Under the pieces are notes generated by a model that saw nothing but the letters and a program-made list of their open reading frames with translations, had not been told where the DNA came from and did not search any database. A stretch of DNA of 64,000 nucleotides from Cypionkella psychrotolerans (lineage in GTDB: Bacteria > Pseudomonadota > Alphaproteobacteria > Rhodobacterales > Rhodobacteraceae): NCBI RefSeq assembly GCF_001294535.1, contig NZ_LGIC01000073.1, positions 122,369-186,368 on the forward strand. Reading direction: 5' to 3'. Below, piece after piece: positions 45,197-53,906 of the stretch (the first letter of the stretch is position 1; each line of letters starts with the position of its first letter). The position numbers and the translations under genes are program-made.

Positions 45197-45226
45197 GCCC
45201 CCCGGCCTGATCCGGGGGGCTATTTT
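45197..45226 (+). terminator. Hairpin with T-rich tail after the binding-protein gene
   Basis: GCCCCCCGG-CCTGAT-CCGGGGGGC, a perfect 9-bp stem, is followed by TATTTT, eight bases after the stop codon and ahead of the transporter ATPase gene. It probably reduces read-through into the rest of the operon. Confidence 0.75.
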
Positions 45227-45236
45227 CGGAGCGCCA

Positions 45237-46199
45237 ATGACCCTGCTGAATATCGAAAATCTGACCGTCAGTTTTCCGCAACACGATGGCGTGGTGCAGG
45301 CGGTGCGTGGGGTATCCTTGCGGGTATCGCCGGGCGAAAGCATTGGCATTGTTGGAGAATCCGGCTCTGGCAAGTCCGTCACCTGCATGGCGGCGCTGCG
45401 TTTGCTACGCGAGCCGCCGTCGCGGATTGTGGCAGATAGGCTTGAACTCGGCGGCGTTGATATGTTGCGGGCAGGGCGCACGCAACTAGCTGCGGTGCGG
45501 GGCCGGATCGCGGCGATGGTATTCCAAGACCCGATGACGGCGTTTGATCCGGTGTTCACCATTGGCCATCAGATCGTAGAAACCATCCGCGCGCATCGCG
45601 ATCTGTCGAAATCAGCGGCCACCACCGAGGCCGCTGCCCTGCTGGCGCGGGTGGAAATCAAGACTCCCGACGCCATTCTGAACAGCTATCCACACCAGCT
45701 TTCCGGCGGCATGTTGCAGCGCGCGATGATCGCAATGGCGCTGTCCTGCCGCCCACAAATCCTGTTCGCCGATGAGCCGACCACGGCGTTGGACGTGACG
45801 ATTCAGGCGCAGATATTACACCTTATCAAGCAGTTACAGGCTGAACTGGGCATGGCGCTGATCATGGTGACGCATGATCTGGGTGTGGTCGCCGAAACCG
45901 TGGACCGCGTTGTGGTGATGTATGGCGGCCGCGTGATGGAAACCGCCCCGGTGCAGGATATTTTCGACGCACCCTTGCATCCCTATACGCAGGCGCTGAT
46001 GGCCTCGATGCCCGGACGCACCCCCGGCAAACAGCGCCTGATTGAGATCGCAGGGGCGTCGCCAAACCCCGCCAACCCGCCCACGGGCTGCCCGTTTCAT
46101 CCGCGCTGCGCCGTGGCGGACGCGCAATGCGCCGCCGAAGCCCCGGCGTTCCGCGCCCTGTCAGAATCCCGCGCTGCGGCATGCTGGAGGCTGGCATGA
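45237..46199 (+). CDS. Peptide ABC transporter ATPase (OppD-like)
   Basis: A 320-residue ATPase of the Opp/Dpp importer family. It has Walker A GESGSGKS, signature [15 protein letters not shown], Walker [13 protein letters not shown], and the C-terminal Opp extension with a cysteine set ([15 protein letters not shown]) that in relatives binds an iron-sulfur cluster. The ATG at 45237 has GGAG six bases upstream. It overlaps the second ATPase gene (ATGA). Confidence 0.93.
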   Translation: MTLLNIENLTVSFPQHDGVVQAVRGVSLRVSPGESIGIVGESGSGKSVTCMAALRLLREPPSRIVADRLELGGVDMLRAGRTQLAAVRGRIAAMVFQDPMTAFDPVFTIGHQIVETIRAHRDLSKSAATTEAAALLARVEIKTPDAILNSYPHQLSGGMLQRAMIAMALSCRPQILFADEPTTALDVTIQAQILHLIKQLQAELGMALIMVTHDLGVVAETVDRVVVMYGGRVMETAPVQDIFDAPLHPYTQALMASMPGRTPGKQRLIEIAGASPNPANPPTGCPFHPRCAVADAQCAAEAPAFRALSESRAAACWRLA

Positions 46200-47119
46200 C
46201 CCCAGCGCTGGAGTTGAAAAACGTCTCAAAAACCTATCAGTTGCGCCAATCAGGCGGGTTTTTCGCCCGCACCACCGATCATCTGGCGGTGAACAACGTC
46301 TCTCTCACCCTGCCGCGCAATCAGATCTTGGGGCTGGTGGGGGAGAGTGGTTCGGGAAAAACCACCACTGGCATGATGGCGATGCGGCTGGTGGAACCCT
46401 CGGCGGGGCAGATTCTGGTCGATGGCACGGACATCACCGCTTTGGGCCATGCCGCGCTGAAGCCATTCCGGCGCAAGATGCAGGTGGTGTTCCAAGACAG
46501 CTATTCCGCGCTGGACCCGATGATGACGCTGGCGCAGATCGTGGCCGAGCCGTTGCATATCCACGGCCTTGGCACCGCTTCCGAGCAAACCGAGCAAGCC
46601 CTTGAGATGCTGGTGAAAACCGGCCTTGATCGCTCTTACGGCAACCGCTATCCGCACGAACTTTCCGGGGGGCAACGCCAGCGTGTGGCGATTGCGCGGG
46701 CGCTGATCCTGCGTCCGCAAGTGCTGGTTGCGGACGAGCCGACCTCGGCGCTGGACGTGTCGGTGAAGGCGCAGATCATCAATCTCCTGCTGGATTTGCA
46801 GGCGGAAATGGGCTTGTCGATCCTGTTCATCAGCCATGATCTGTCGGTGGTGCGCTCCCTCACAGACAAGGTCGCGGTGATGTTCCAAGGCCGGATCGTC
46901 GAGGAGGCCCCGACGGAGACCATCTTCACCGATGCCCGCCACCCCTACACCCGCAGCCTGCTGGATGCGATTCCGGTGCTGAACCCGCGCGAGCGGCGCG
47001 CGAGAACTTTCCTGAGCCGCGTGCAGATCGAGGCCGCAACGCCCCGGCTTTCCGGGCAAGACGGCACCCCCGAATTGCACGACATAGCCCCCGGCCACCG
47101 ATTGGAGGCGATCCGATGA
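46196..47119 (+). CDS. Peptide ABC transporter ATPase (OppF-like)
   Basis: A 307-residue ATPase, partner of the OppD-like protein. Walker A GESGSGKT, signature LSGGQRQRVAIARAL, Walker B VLVADEPTSALD and H-loop FISHDLSVVRS are all present. The C-terminal cysteine extension seen in its partner is absent here. It overlaps both neighbours by four bases, so the ATPases and the first permease are translationally coupled. Confidence 0.93.
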   Translation: MTPALELKNVSKTYQLRQSGGFFARTTDHLAVNNVSLTLPRNQILGLVGESGSGKTTTGMMAMRLVEPSAGQILVDGTDITALGHAALKPFRRKMQVVFQDSYSALDPMMTLAQIVAEPLHIHGLGTASEQTEQALEMLVKTGLDRSYGNRYPHELSGGQRQRVAIARALILRPQVLVADEPTSALDVSVKAQIINLLLDLQAEMGLSILFISHDLSVVRSLTDKVAVMFQGRIVEEAPTETIFTDARHPYTRSLLDAIPVLNPRERRARTFLSRVQIEAATPRLSGQDGTPELHDIAPGHRLEAIR

Positions 47120-48045
47120 TCCGCTATATTCTGGGCCGTCTCGCCTCCATCGCGCTGACCTTTACCGTGGTCTCGATCATCGTTTTCCTGATGATGCACG
47201 CGGTGCCCGGTGGGCCGTTTGATGGCAATGACATGCCGGTCAATGATGCGGTGAAGGCCAAGCTGAACGCCTCGCTCGGCCTCGATCAACCGCTTTATGT
47301 GCAGTATTTCAAATACATGTGGGGTGTGCTGCATTTCGATTTCGGCGTGCCGTTCCAATCGCCGGGCGAAACCGTGCTGCAACTTCTGGGCCGCGCTTGG
47401 CCGCCCAGCTTGATCTTGGGCGGCGCAGGCGTGCTGATTGGCGCACCTTTGGGCATCCTGCTCGGCATGGCCGCCGCCCTGCGCCGCAACACTTGGATTG
47501 ACTATCTCGCCTCGGCCTTCGCCACTTTGGGGCTGACGATTCCGGTGTTTGTGATCTCGATGGCCTTGATCATGGTGTTCGCGGTCTGGCTGAACTGGCT
47601 GCCGGCAAGCGGTTGGGGCAAACCCCGCAGTTGGATATTGCCGATCATCGCCTATGCCGCGATCCCGATGGCGACCTATGCACGCTACACTCGCTCTGCC
47701 ATGCTCGATGTGCTGACCAAACCCTTCGTCACCGTGTTGCGCGCCAAGGGGCTGTCGGAGCGCCGCATCATCTTCCAACATGTGCTGCGCAACGCCGCTT
47801 TGCCAATGGTGACGGTGTTCCTGCCGATGTTCATTGGCACGGCCACAGGCTCAATTTTCGTCGAGGCGATGTTCCGGGTGCCGGGGCTTGGTGCCTATTT
47901 TGTCAGCTCAATCGAGCTGCGCGACTATAGTCTAGAGATGGCACTGATCCTGATGATCACCATGATGTTTTGCGTCGCCTATCTGATTTCCGACATCATT
48001 TATGCGCTGCTCAATCCCCGCATCCGGTTCGGAGATCGCAAATGA
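47116..48045 (+). CDS. Peptide ABC transporter permease (OppB-like)
   Basis: A 309-residue permease with six predicted helices, starting with the family segment MIRYILGRLASIALTFTVVSIIVFLMMHAVPGGPFD. The coupling loop has the EAA-like motif VLRAKGLSERRIIFQHVLRNAALPMVT. It pairs with the OppC-like permease encoded next. The order ATPases before permeases is a reversal of the E. coli opp operon but common in alphaproteobacteria. Confidence 0.92.
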   Translation: MIRYILGRLASIALTFTVVSIIVFLMMHAVPGGPFDGNDMPVNDAVKAKLNASLGLDQPLYVQYFKYMWGVLHFDFGVPFQSPGETVLQLLGRAWPPSLILGGAGVLIGAPLGILLGMAAALRRNTWIDYLASAFATLGLTIPVFVISMALIMVFAVWLNWLPASGWGKPRSWILPIIAYAAIPMATYARYTRSAMLDVLTKPFVTVLRAKGLSERRIIFQHVLRNAALPMVTVFLPMFIGTATGSIFVEAMFRVPGLGAYFVSSIELRDYSLEMALILMITMMFCVAYLISDIIYALLNPRIRFGDRK

Positions 48046-48905
48046 GCGCGCCAAAACCCCGCAGCCCACTTTATTTTGCATGGCGGCGCTTTGCCGATAA
48101 CAAAGCCGCCTTGGTGGCCGGAGCGATCTTGCTGCTGATCATCCTGATGGCAATTTTCGCACCGCTGATCAGCAAAACCGGCTATGCGGACCAGAAATTC
48201 CTCACCCAAGCCTATGCCTTCCCGCAGGCGGAATTCTGGTTCGGCGTCGATGATCTCGGTCGTGATTTCTTCACCCGCATCGTCTATGGCGCGCGGGTTT
48301 CACTGACGATTGGCTTCACCGCAGCGGCGTTTTCGCTGCTGATCGGCATCCCTTTGGGGGCCATCGCAGGCTATTACGGTGGCCGCGCCGATTGGTGCGT
48401 GATGCGGCTGATCGAGTTGTTTTCGGTGGTGCCACCCCTGTTGGCCGCGATGCTGCTGGGCGCATTAACCAACGGCGGCTTTGCCACCATCGTGCTGATC
48501 GCGGCGCTATTCGGCTGGGTGCAGGTCTGCCTGCTGGTCCGCGCCCAAGTCAAAGCCATCGCGCAGAAAGAATTCGTCCGCGCCGCGCAGGCTTTGGGGG
48601 CAACCCCCGGCTATATCATCCGCCGCCACCTGATCCCCAACGCGATCTCGCCGATCATCGTCGGTTTTGTGCTGGCGATCCCACTGGCGATGATGCTGGA
48701 GGCCAGCCTTAGTTTCCTCGGCATTGGCGTGCCGCCGCCAATCCCAAGTTGGGGGCAGATGATCAACGTCGGGATGAATTTCATGTATTTTTACTGGCAC
48801 TTAGCGGTGTTCCCGACTGCCGCCCTTGCCATCACCGTGCTTGCGACCACCCTGTTTGGCGATGGCTTGCGAGACGCTCTTGATCCGACCCTGAAAGGGC
48901 GCTGA
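48042..48905 (+). CDS. Peptide ABC transporter permease (OppC-like)
   Basis: A 287-residue permease with a long cytoplasmic N-terminus (SPLYFAWRRFADNKAALVAG) typical of DppC/OppC, six helices, and the coupling motif FVRAAQALGATPGYIIRRHLIPNAISPIIV. The ATG at 48042 overlaps the previous stop. Its gene is followed after one base by the TTG of the aminotransferase gene, so the enzyme belongs to this operon. Confidence 0.92.
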   Translation: MSAPKPRSPLYFAWRRFADNKAALVAGAILLLIILMAIFAPLISKTGYADQKFLTQAYAFPQAEFWFGVDDLGRDFFTRIVYGARVSLTIGFTAAAFSLLIGIPLGAIAGYYGGRADWCVMRLIELFSVVPPLLAAMLLGALTNGGFATIVLIAALFGWVQVCLLVRAQVKAIAQKEFVRAAQALGATPGYIIRRHLIPNAISPIIVGFVLAIPLAMMLEASLSFLGIGVPPPIPSWGQMINVGMNFMYFYWHLAVFPTAALAITVLATTLFGDGLRDALDPTLKGR

Positions 48906-48906
48906 A

Positions 48907-50097
48907 TTGCAAAACCTTGATGCCTTCTTCCTGTTGCGCCCCGACGTGACCTTCCTGAACCACGGCTCTTTCGGGGCCTGCCCTCGGCCGGTTTTCGAGG
49001 AATATCAGCGATGGCAGCTGCAACTGGAAAGCCAGCCGGTGGCCTTTCTGGACCCTGCGCGGGGTCTGTCAGGTTGGATGCGCGATGCGCGGGTGGCGAT
49101 GGCCGCGATTTTGGGCACCTCGGCAGAGAATATCGTCGGGCTGACCAATGCCACCTACGCGCTGAACATCGTGGCGCAATCGTTGGACCTTAAACCCGGC
49201 GATGAAATCCTGACTACGGATCACGAATATGCAGCGCTGGAGAAGACTTGGGCCTATGTCTGTCGCAACACCGGAGCGGTGATCAAAGTGGTCAACGTGC
49301 CGCTGCCGCTGACCAATGAGGCGCAGTTCACCGACGCCATTCTTGCGGGTTTCACCGACAAAACCCGCGTGCTGTTTCTGTCGCATATCACTTCGGCCAC
49401 CGCCTTGGTGTTCCCGATTGAACGCTCGGTTGCCGAGGCCCGCAAGCGCGGCATCTATACCGTGATCGACGGAGCGCATACGCCGGGGCATATTCCGCTG
49501 GATCTGGACGCGCTGGATGCGGATTTCTACGCTGGCAACTGCCACAAATGGATCATGGCCCCGAAGGGCTCGGCCTTTCTGCATGTCCGCCCCGAATTGC
49601 AAGCGATGCTGGACCCGCTGGTGATCAGTCACGGCTGGACAGCAGACGCAAAAATCCCCGGCACCAAAGGCGTGTTCGGCAATTCGCCGTTCATCGACGG
49701 TTTGGAAATGCAGGGCACGCGCGACCCTTCGGCTTGGCTGAGCGTGCCTGCAGCGCTGCAATTCCGCCAAGATCACGATTGGGACAGGGTTGCCAAAGCC
49801 TGCCAAAGCCTTGCCCAAGACACCGCCGCGCGGGTGCGCGCGCTGACGGGTCTGCCTGCGCTGAGCAGCCCGGAGTTTTGCGCGCCACAAATGGTGTCGA
49901 TGCCGGTGCCGCGCTGCGATACAGCCGTGCTGAAAACCCGGCTTTATGACGACTACCACATCGAAATCCCCTGCTTTGACTGGCAGGATCACAGCATCGT
50001 GCGGGTTTCGGTGCAGGGCTACAACACTGAGTCGCAGATGGACCATCTGGTAACAGCCTTGACAGAATTGCTGCCACAGCTATCAGCCAAAGCTTAA
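48907..50097 (+). CDS. Class V aminotransferase (isopenicillin-N-epimerase-like)
   Basis: A 396-residue PLP enzyme of aminotransferase class V, closest in type to isopenicillin N epimerase-like proteins. The PLP lysine is in AGNCHKWIMAPKGSAFL, the cofactor aspartate/histidine in VIDGAHTPG, and the N-terminal FLNHGSFGACPRPV is typical of the epimerase-like branch. It starts with TTG at 48907, two bases after the permease stop; the absence of a better start supports it. Reaction could be epimerisation, cysteine-desulfurase-like cleavage or transamination of an imported amino-acid derivative; the sequence does not decide. Confidence 0.88.
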   Translation: MQNLDAFFLLRPDVTFLNHGSFGACPRPVFEEYQRWQLQLESQPVAFLDPARGLSGWMRDARVAMAAILGTSAENIVGLTNATYALNIVAQSLDLKPGDEILTTDHEYAALEKTWAYVCRNTGAVIKVVNVPLPLTNEAQFTDAILAGFTDKTRVLFLSHITSATALVFPIERSVAEARKRGIYTVIDGAHTPGHIPLDLDALDADFYAGNCHKWIMAPKGSAFLHVRPELQAMLDPLVISHGWTADAKIPGTKGVFGNSPFIDGLEMQGTRDPSAWLSVPAALQFRQDHDWDRVAKACQSLAQDTAARVRALTGLPALSSPEFCAPQMVSMPVPRCDTAVLKTRLYDDYHIEIPCFDWQDHSIVRVSVQGYNTESQMDHLVTALTELLPQLSAKA

Positions 50098-50124
50098 AGC
50101 GCGCTGTCGCGCACCGGAGAGATC

Positions 50125-50850
50125 ATGTCGCGCGCCGCCATTCGCTACCTTGAGCCGATTGAAACCGCCGCGCGTGGGGTGGCGGTGCTGGATGCTTTGG
50201 CCGAGATGATCGAACGGGCGGGGCTGCAAGTTGGTGATCGTCTGCCGCCCGAAGTGTCGCTGGCCACAGCCCTAGGGGTCGGGCGCTCGACCATCCGTGA
50301 GGCGCTCAATCGTTGGGAAGGTTTGGGGATCATCCGGCGGCGGCGCGGCGATGGCACCTATCTGACCGCGAAAGTGCAAACCTCGCAGGGCCCGCTACCG
50401 ACGATGATCCAACTGGAGGGGGAGGCGATTCTGCGGCTGTTGGATATGCGCCGGGTGATCGAATCCGGCACGGTGCGGCGGGCGGCGCTGAATGCCACCC
50501 TAGCACAGCGCCAGCAGATCAGTCGCTTGTGCGATGTGTTGTTGCAGATTGTTGACACGGGTGAGCCCTACCGCGCCGCCGATATGGCGTTTCACAGTGC
50601 GATTTGCGATGCCACCGGTAATCCGATGTTCGGGCAAGTGCTGGCGAAAATGGATGACGCGTTCGAGCGTTCGGCGGAATCGCCGTTCTCAGTGCCGGGG
50701 TTTGGTCTGGCCAGCTTCCCACCACACCGCGATCTGGCCAATGCGATTGTCGCGGGTGACCCCGACGCGGCAGAGGCTGCCATCAACACCATCCTCGATT
50801 CCGTCGAATCCGAGATCAGGCAGATCATTTCGCCAACAGATAACGCCTAA
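50125..50850 (+). CDS. GntR-family regulator, FadR/FCD type
   Basis: A 241-residue regulator with an N-terminal winged helix (about residues 18-80: VGDRLPPEVSLATALGVGRSTIREALNRWEGLGIIRRRRGDGTYL) and a C-terminal all-helical FCD ligand domain (about 95-230) with the metal-binding type AADMAFHSAI and FPPHRDLANAI histidines. GGAGAG is next to the ATG. As the last gene of the transporter operon it probably senses the imported compound or its product and controls the operon. Confidence 0.92.
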   Translation: MSRAAIRYLEPIETAARGVAVLDALAEMIERAGLQVGDRLPPEVSLATALGVGRSTIREALNRWEGLGIIRRRRGDGTYLTAKVQTSQGPLPTMIQLEGEAILRLLDMRRVIESGTVRRAALNATLAQRQQISRLCDVLLQIVDTGEPYRAADMAFHSAICDATGNPMFGQVLAKMDDAFERSAESPFSVPGFGLASFPPHRDLANAIVAGDPDAAEAAINTILDSVESEIRQIISPTDNA

Positions 50851-50866
50851 AACTTATCTAAAATTG

Positions 50867-50914
50867 TCATCCTCTGTGCTCAAATATCCTCGGGGTCCGG
50901 GGGCGAGCCCCCGG
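50867..50914. repeat. CTCAAATATCC-family repeat with hairpin
   Basis: TCATCCTCTGTGCTCAAATA (from 50867) continuing TCCTCGGGG, then the perfect hairpin CCGGGGGC-GA-GCCCCCGG (50897-50914). It lies between the convergent gntR-type gene and dadA; the preceding TATCTAAAATT recalls the CCTAAAATTT ahead of the copy at 42039. Confidence 0.85.
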
Positions 50915-50927
50915 CCATCAGCCGCCA

Positions 50928-52187
50928 TTACGCCGCTTGATACCGCGCATACCCCAAATCTGCCGTCTCAATCTCCGCCGCCTTACCAGAAATCAGATCG
51001 GCCAACACCCGACCCGAACCCGCCGCCATGGTCCAACCCAACGTGCCATGCCCGGTGTTCAGGAACAGGTTGCCAATCGGCGAGCGACCCAGAATTGGCG
51101 TGCCATCCGGCGTCATCGGGCGCAGACCGCACCAGAAGCTCGCGCGCGATTGATCGCCCGCGCCGCCGAACAGATCCTCCACCGAATGTACCAAAGTCTC
51201 GCGGCGCTTGGCGTGCAGGGTCATATCGAACCCGGCAATCTCGGCCATACCACCGACGCGGATGCGGTCCCCCAACCGGGTGATGGCGATCTTGTAGGTC
51301 TCGTCCATCACGGTTGATTCGGGCGCGCGGGCCGCGTCCACAATCGGCACGGTGATCGAATAGCCCTTCACCGGATAGACCGGCAGTTTGATGCCCAAAG
51401 GCCGCGCCAGCAGCGGCGAATACGACCCCAAGGCCAGCACAAACGCATCCGCGGTCATCCGACCTTCCGAGGTATGCACGGCGGCAATCTTGCCGCCCGC
51501 AGCCTCCAGCCGATCAATCCGCACGCCGTAGCGGAAGCTCACGCCCGCCGCGATCGCCATATCTTGCAGAGAGTTGGTGAACTTAAAGCAATCACCGGTC
51601 TCGTCGCCGGGCAGCAGCAAACCGCCTTTGATGGCGTCACGACGCGAGGCCAAACCGGGCTCGGCCTTGATGCAGCCGTCCGCGTCTAAGACCTCAAACG
51701 GCACGCCGTCGGCCTTTAACACCTTGATATCTTTATAGGCCCCGTCCACCTGCTTCTGGGTGCGGAACAGCTGCAACGTGCCCTGCATCCGCTCGTCATA
51801 AGAAATCCCGGTGTCGCGGCGCAAATCCATCAGGCAATCGCGGCTGTATTCGGCCAAGCGCACCATCCTGCTTTTGTTCACGCTATAGGCGGCGCTGGTG
51901 CAGTTCAGCAGCATCCGCATCACCCAAGACACTTTTGCCAAATCCGGCATCGGCTGAATGATCAGCGGCGCATGGCGCATGAACAGCCATTTCATCGCCT
52001 TGGCGGGGATGCCGGGGGCGGCCCAAGGGCTGGCATAACCGGGGCTGATTTCGCCCGCATTGCCAAAGCTGGTCTCCAAAGCCGGGCCGGGTTGACGGTC
52101 AATCACCGTAACCTCATGCCCGGCTTTCGCCAGATACCAAGCCGAGGTGACACCAATGACGCCCGCGCCGAGAATGACGATCTTCAT
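50928..52187 (-). CDS. dadA: D-amino acid dehydrogenase (small subunit type)
   Basis: A 419-residue FAD enzyme that deaminates D-amino acids to oxo acids at the membrane and feeds electrons to the quinone pool. The start at 52187 is set by AAGGGG eight bases upstream and the FAD-binding [31 protein letters not shown]. Family markers are [22 protein letters not shown] and the closing [14 protein letters not shown] and [16 protein letters not shown]. It has no alr/dadX racemase next to it. An AT-rich regulatory region separates it from the divergent binding-protein gene. Confidence 0.95.
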   Translation of the reverse strand: MKIVILGAGVIGVTSAWYLAKAGHEVTVIDRQPGPALETSFGNAGEISPGYASPWAAPGIPAKAMKWLFMRHAPLIIQPMPDLAKVSWVMRMLLNCTSAAYSVNKSRMVRLAEYSRDCLMDLRRDTGISYDERMQGTLQLFRTQKQVDGAYKDIKVLKADGVPFEVLDADGCIKAEPGLASRRDAIKGGLLLPGDETGDCFKFTNSLQDMAIAAGVSFRYGVRIDRLEAAGGKIAAVHTSEGRMTADAFVLALGSYSPLLARPLGIKLPVYPVKGYSITVPIVDAARAPESTVMDETYKIAITRLGDRIRVGGMAEIAGFDMTLHAKRRETLVHSVEDLFGGAGDQSRASFWCGLRPMTPDGTPILGRSPIGNLFLNTGHGTLGWTMAAGSGRVLADLISGKAAEIETADLGYARYQAA

Positions 52188-52668
52188 ATGCAACCCCTTG
52201 GTGTGTAGACCCTGCTGTTGCATCGCAGCATAGCGCAAATCCGTGAAAGGAGTTTGGAATGTCCTCGGAGTTTTGCGAAAATATACGTATATTATTCTAA
52301 TTTTTTGCAAAAATATGAAATATTACACGCCTACAGAACAAAACAGCCGCATATCACACCTTTCACCGCAAGGTATTTTCAACTCTGGCGTTAGAATATT
52401 GCCGCTGCGACGCAGCGCCATACAGCCATGCGCGTCTGTTTTGCTGCCCGATTTGCAAGCATCCGCCCGGACAAGACCCAAATCGCGCGGTTTCTTGATC
52501 CACCAATCAACAACTCTTGTTGACAGAATCCCCCCGCTCGGGAGTAGGCTTTGCGCATGGCTCCGCCGCACCGTCATAAAACTGTCATGCGGGAGGAGTT
52601 TCTAAAACAAGATGCGCAAAGCATCTGCTACCATCCGCCAAAAGCGGATCAACACTAGGGAGACTTTC
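52188..52668. promoter_or_regulatory. AT-rich divergent promoter region with palindrome AATATACGTATATT
   Basis: A 481-base region between divergent dadA and the Pot-type operon, much richer in A/T than the rest (52260-52330 especially). AATATACGTATATT (52280-52293) is a perfect 14-bp palindrome flanked by TTTTGCGAAA on the left and TTTTTTGCAAAAATATG on the right. The make-up resembles Lrp/AsnC-type sites, which commonly control dadA. No small gene is supported here. Confidence 0.55.
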
Positions 52669-53793
52669 GTGAAAAAAGATATCGCACTGAACCGCCGCAG
52701 CTTTCTGCAATCGTCGGCCATTGGCGTGGGCGCATTGGCGGCCCCCGCGATCATTTCCTCCAAGGCGCTCGCCTCGTCGGGCGAGCTGAACTTCACCGGC
52801 TGGGCCGGTTATGACAAACTTTCCGCTGTGGCGCTTCCGGCTTTCACCGCCGCCACTGGCATCAAGGTCAACTTCAAAGAACTGCCCGACCAGGACACGA
52901 TGTTTGGCGAAGCCAAGGTCGCGCTGGAAGCCGGCGGCATGGATGTGACCGAACCGACCATCGAGCGTGTCGGCGCATGGAACTCCAACGGTCTGCTCGG
53001 CGCGTGGGATCCGGCGAAACTGGCGATGGACAATTATCTGCCCGGTTTGGCCGATGGCTCGGCGGGTGAACGCTCGCGTATCGACGGCAACCTGATGTAT
53101 GTGCCGTCGAACTGGGGCACCGAATCGCTGGTTTACAACAAGGAAACCGCAAAACTGGGTGAGCCGCCAACTTTGGGCGCTTTGTTCGATCCGGCCAACC
53201 AAGTTGTGCTGCGTCCGCATTCGGCATTGGCAGCCATGGGCCGCTGGCTGGATGCGCAAGGCAAGCTGCCGCGTCCGTGGATTGATGGCTATTCCGATAT
53301 GGGCGCCATGGTCGAGCTGTGGGACATCGCTTTGGCTGAGGCCATTAAGGCCAAGGGCAACGTCGTGCAGTGGTGGTCGGGCGAGAACGAGGCTAACGCG
53401 GGCTTCACCGCGAACGGCGCAACCGTTGGTCTGTGCTGGGATTCGACCGGCTTCAACCTGCGCAATGACGGCTACGGCTATATCGCGCCGGTGGAAGGTG
53501 CGTTTGCGTGGCACCAAGGTTTCGTGCTGCTGAAGAACGCCGTTAACGTTGATCAGGCGCATGAATTCGCAAAATGGGTTTCCACCGCCGAAGGGGCGTC
53601 GATGTGGGCAACCGCGTTCTCGTCGAACCCGGTTGGCAAGGGCGCATCCGATCTGATGGACCCCGATGTGGCCACCTATTACAAAGGCACCTTCAATGAT
53701 GAAGCGCTGGCGAAACTGTGGTGGTGGCCGACCCAATCGGCTGAATTCCTGACCAAACGGGCGGAATATGCTGACAAGTTCAAGGCCGCATAA
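52669..53793 (+). CDS. Polyamine-type ABC transporter substrate-binding protein with Tat signal
   Basis: A 374-residue periplasmic binding protein of the PotD/PotF type. The GTG at 52669 has AGGGAG upstream and gives a leader with twin arginines (NRRSFLQSSAIGVGALAAP), so it is probably exported folded by Tat. The mature part starts near SSGELNFTGWAGY. It is the first gene of a four-gene operon, with a hairpin directly after it. The substrate could be putrescine, spermidine or a related amine; several Trp-rich stretches (VVQWWSG, LWWWPTQ) may line the site. Confidence 0.9.
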   Translation: MKKDIALNRRSFLQSSAIGVGALAAPAIISSKALASSGELNFTGWAGYDKLSAVALPAFTAATGIKVNFKELPDQDTMFGEAKVALEAGGMDVTEPTIERVGAWNSNGLLGAWDPAKLAMDNYLPGLADGSAGERSRIDGNLMYVPSNWGTESLVYNKETAKLGEPPTLGALFDPANQVVLRPHSALAAMGRWLDAQGKLPRPWIDGYSDMGAMVELWDIALAEAIKAKGNVVQWWSGENEANAGFTANGATVGLCWDSTGFNLRNDGYGYIAPVEGAFAWHQGFVLLKNAVNVDQAHEFAKWVSTAEGASMWATAFSSNPVGKGASDLMDPDVATYYKGTFNDEALAKLWWWPTQSAEFLTKRAEYADKFKAA

Positions 53794-53811
53794 GCGATCA
53801 CACTGAACCAG

Positions 53812-53846
53812 ACGCCGGGTCCGCAGGGGCCCGGCGTTGATTTTTC
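53812..53846 (+). terminator. Hairpin with T-run after the Pot-type binding-protein gene
   Basis: ACGCCGGG (53812-53819) pairs with CCCGGCGT (53830-53837), followed by TGATTTTTC. As in the cho and opp operons it sits between the binding-protein gene and the transporter genes. Confidence 0.75.
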
Positions 53847-53906
53847 TACTGCCCAATGGCCAAAAAGGCCTCATAACAAAAACATATCAGGGGGAAAGAC
53901 GATCCG

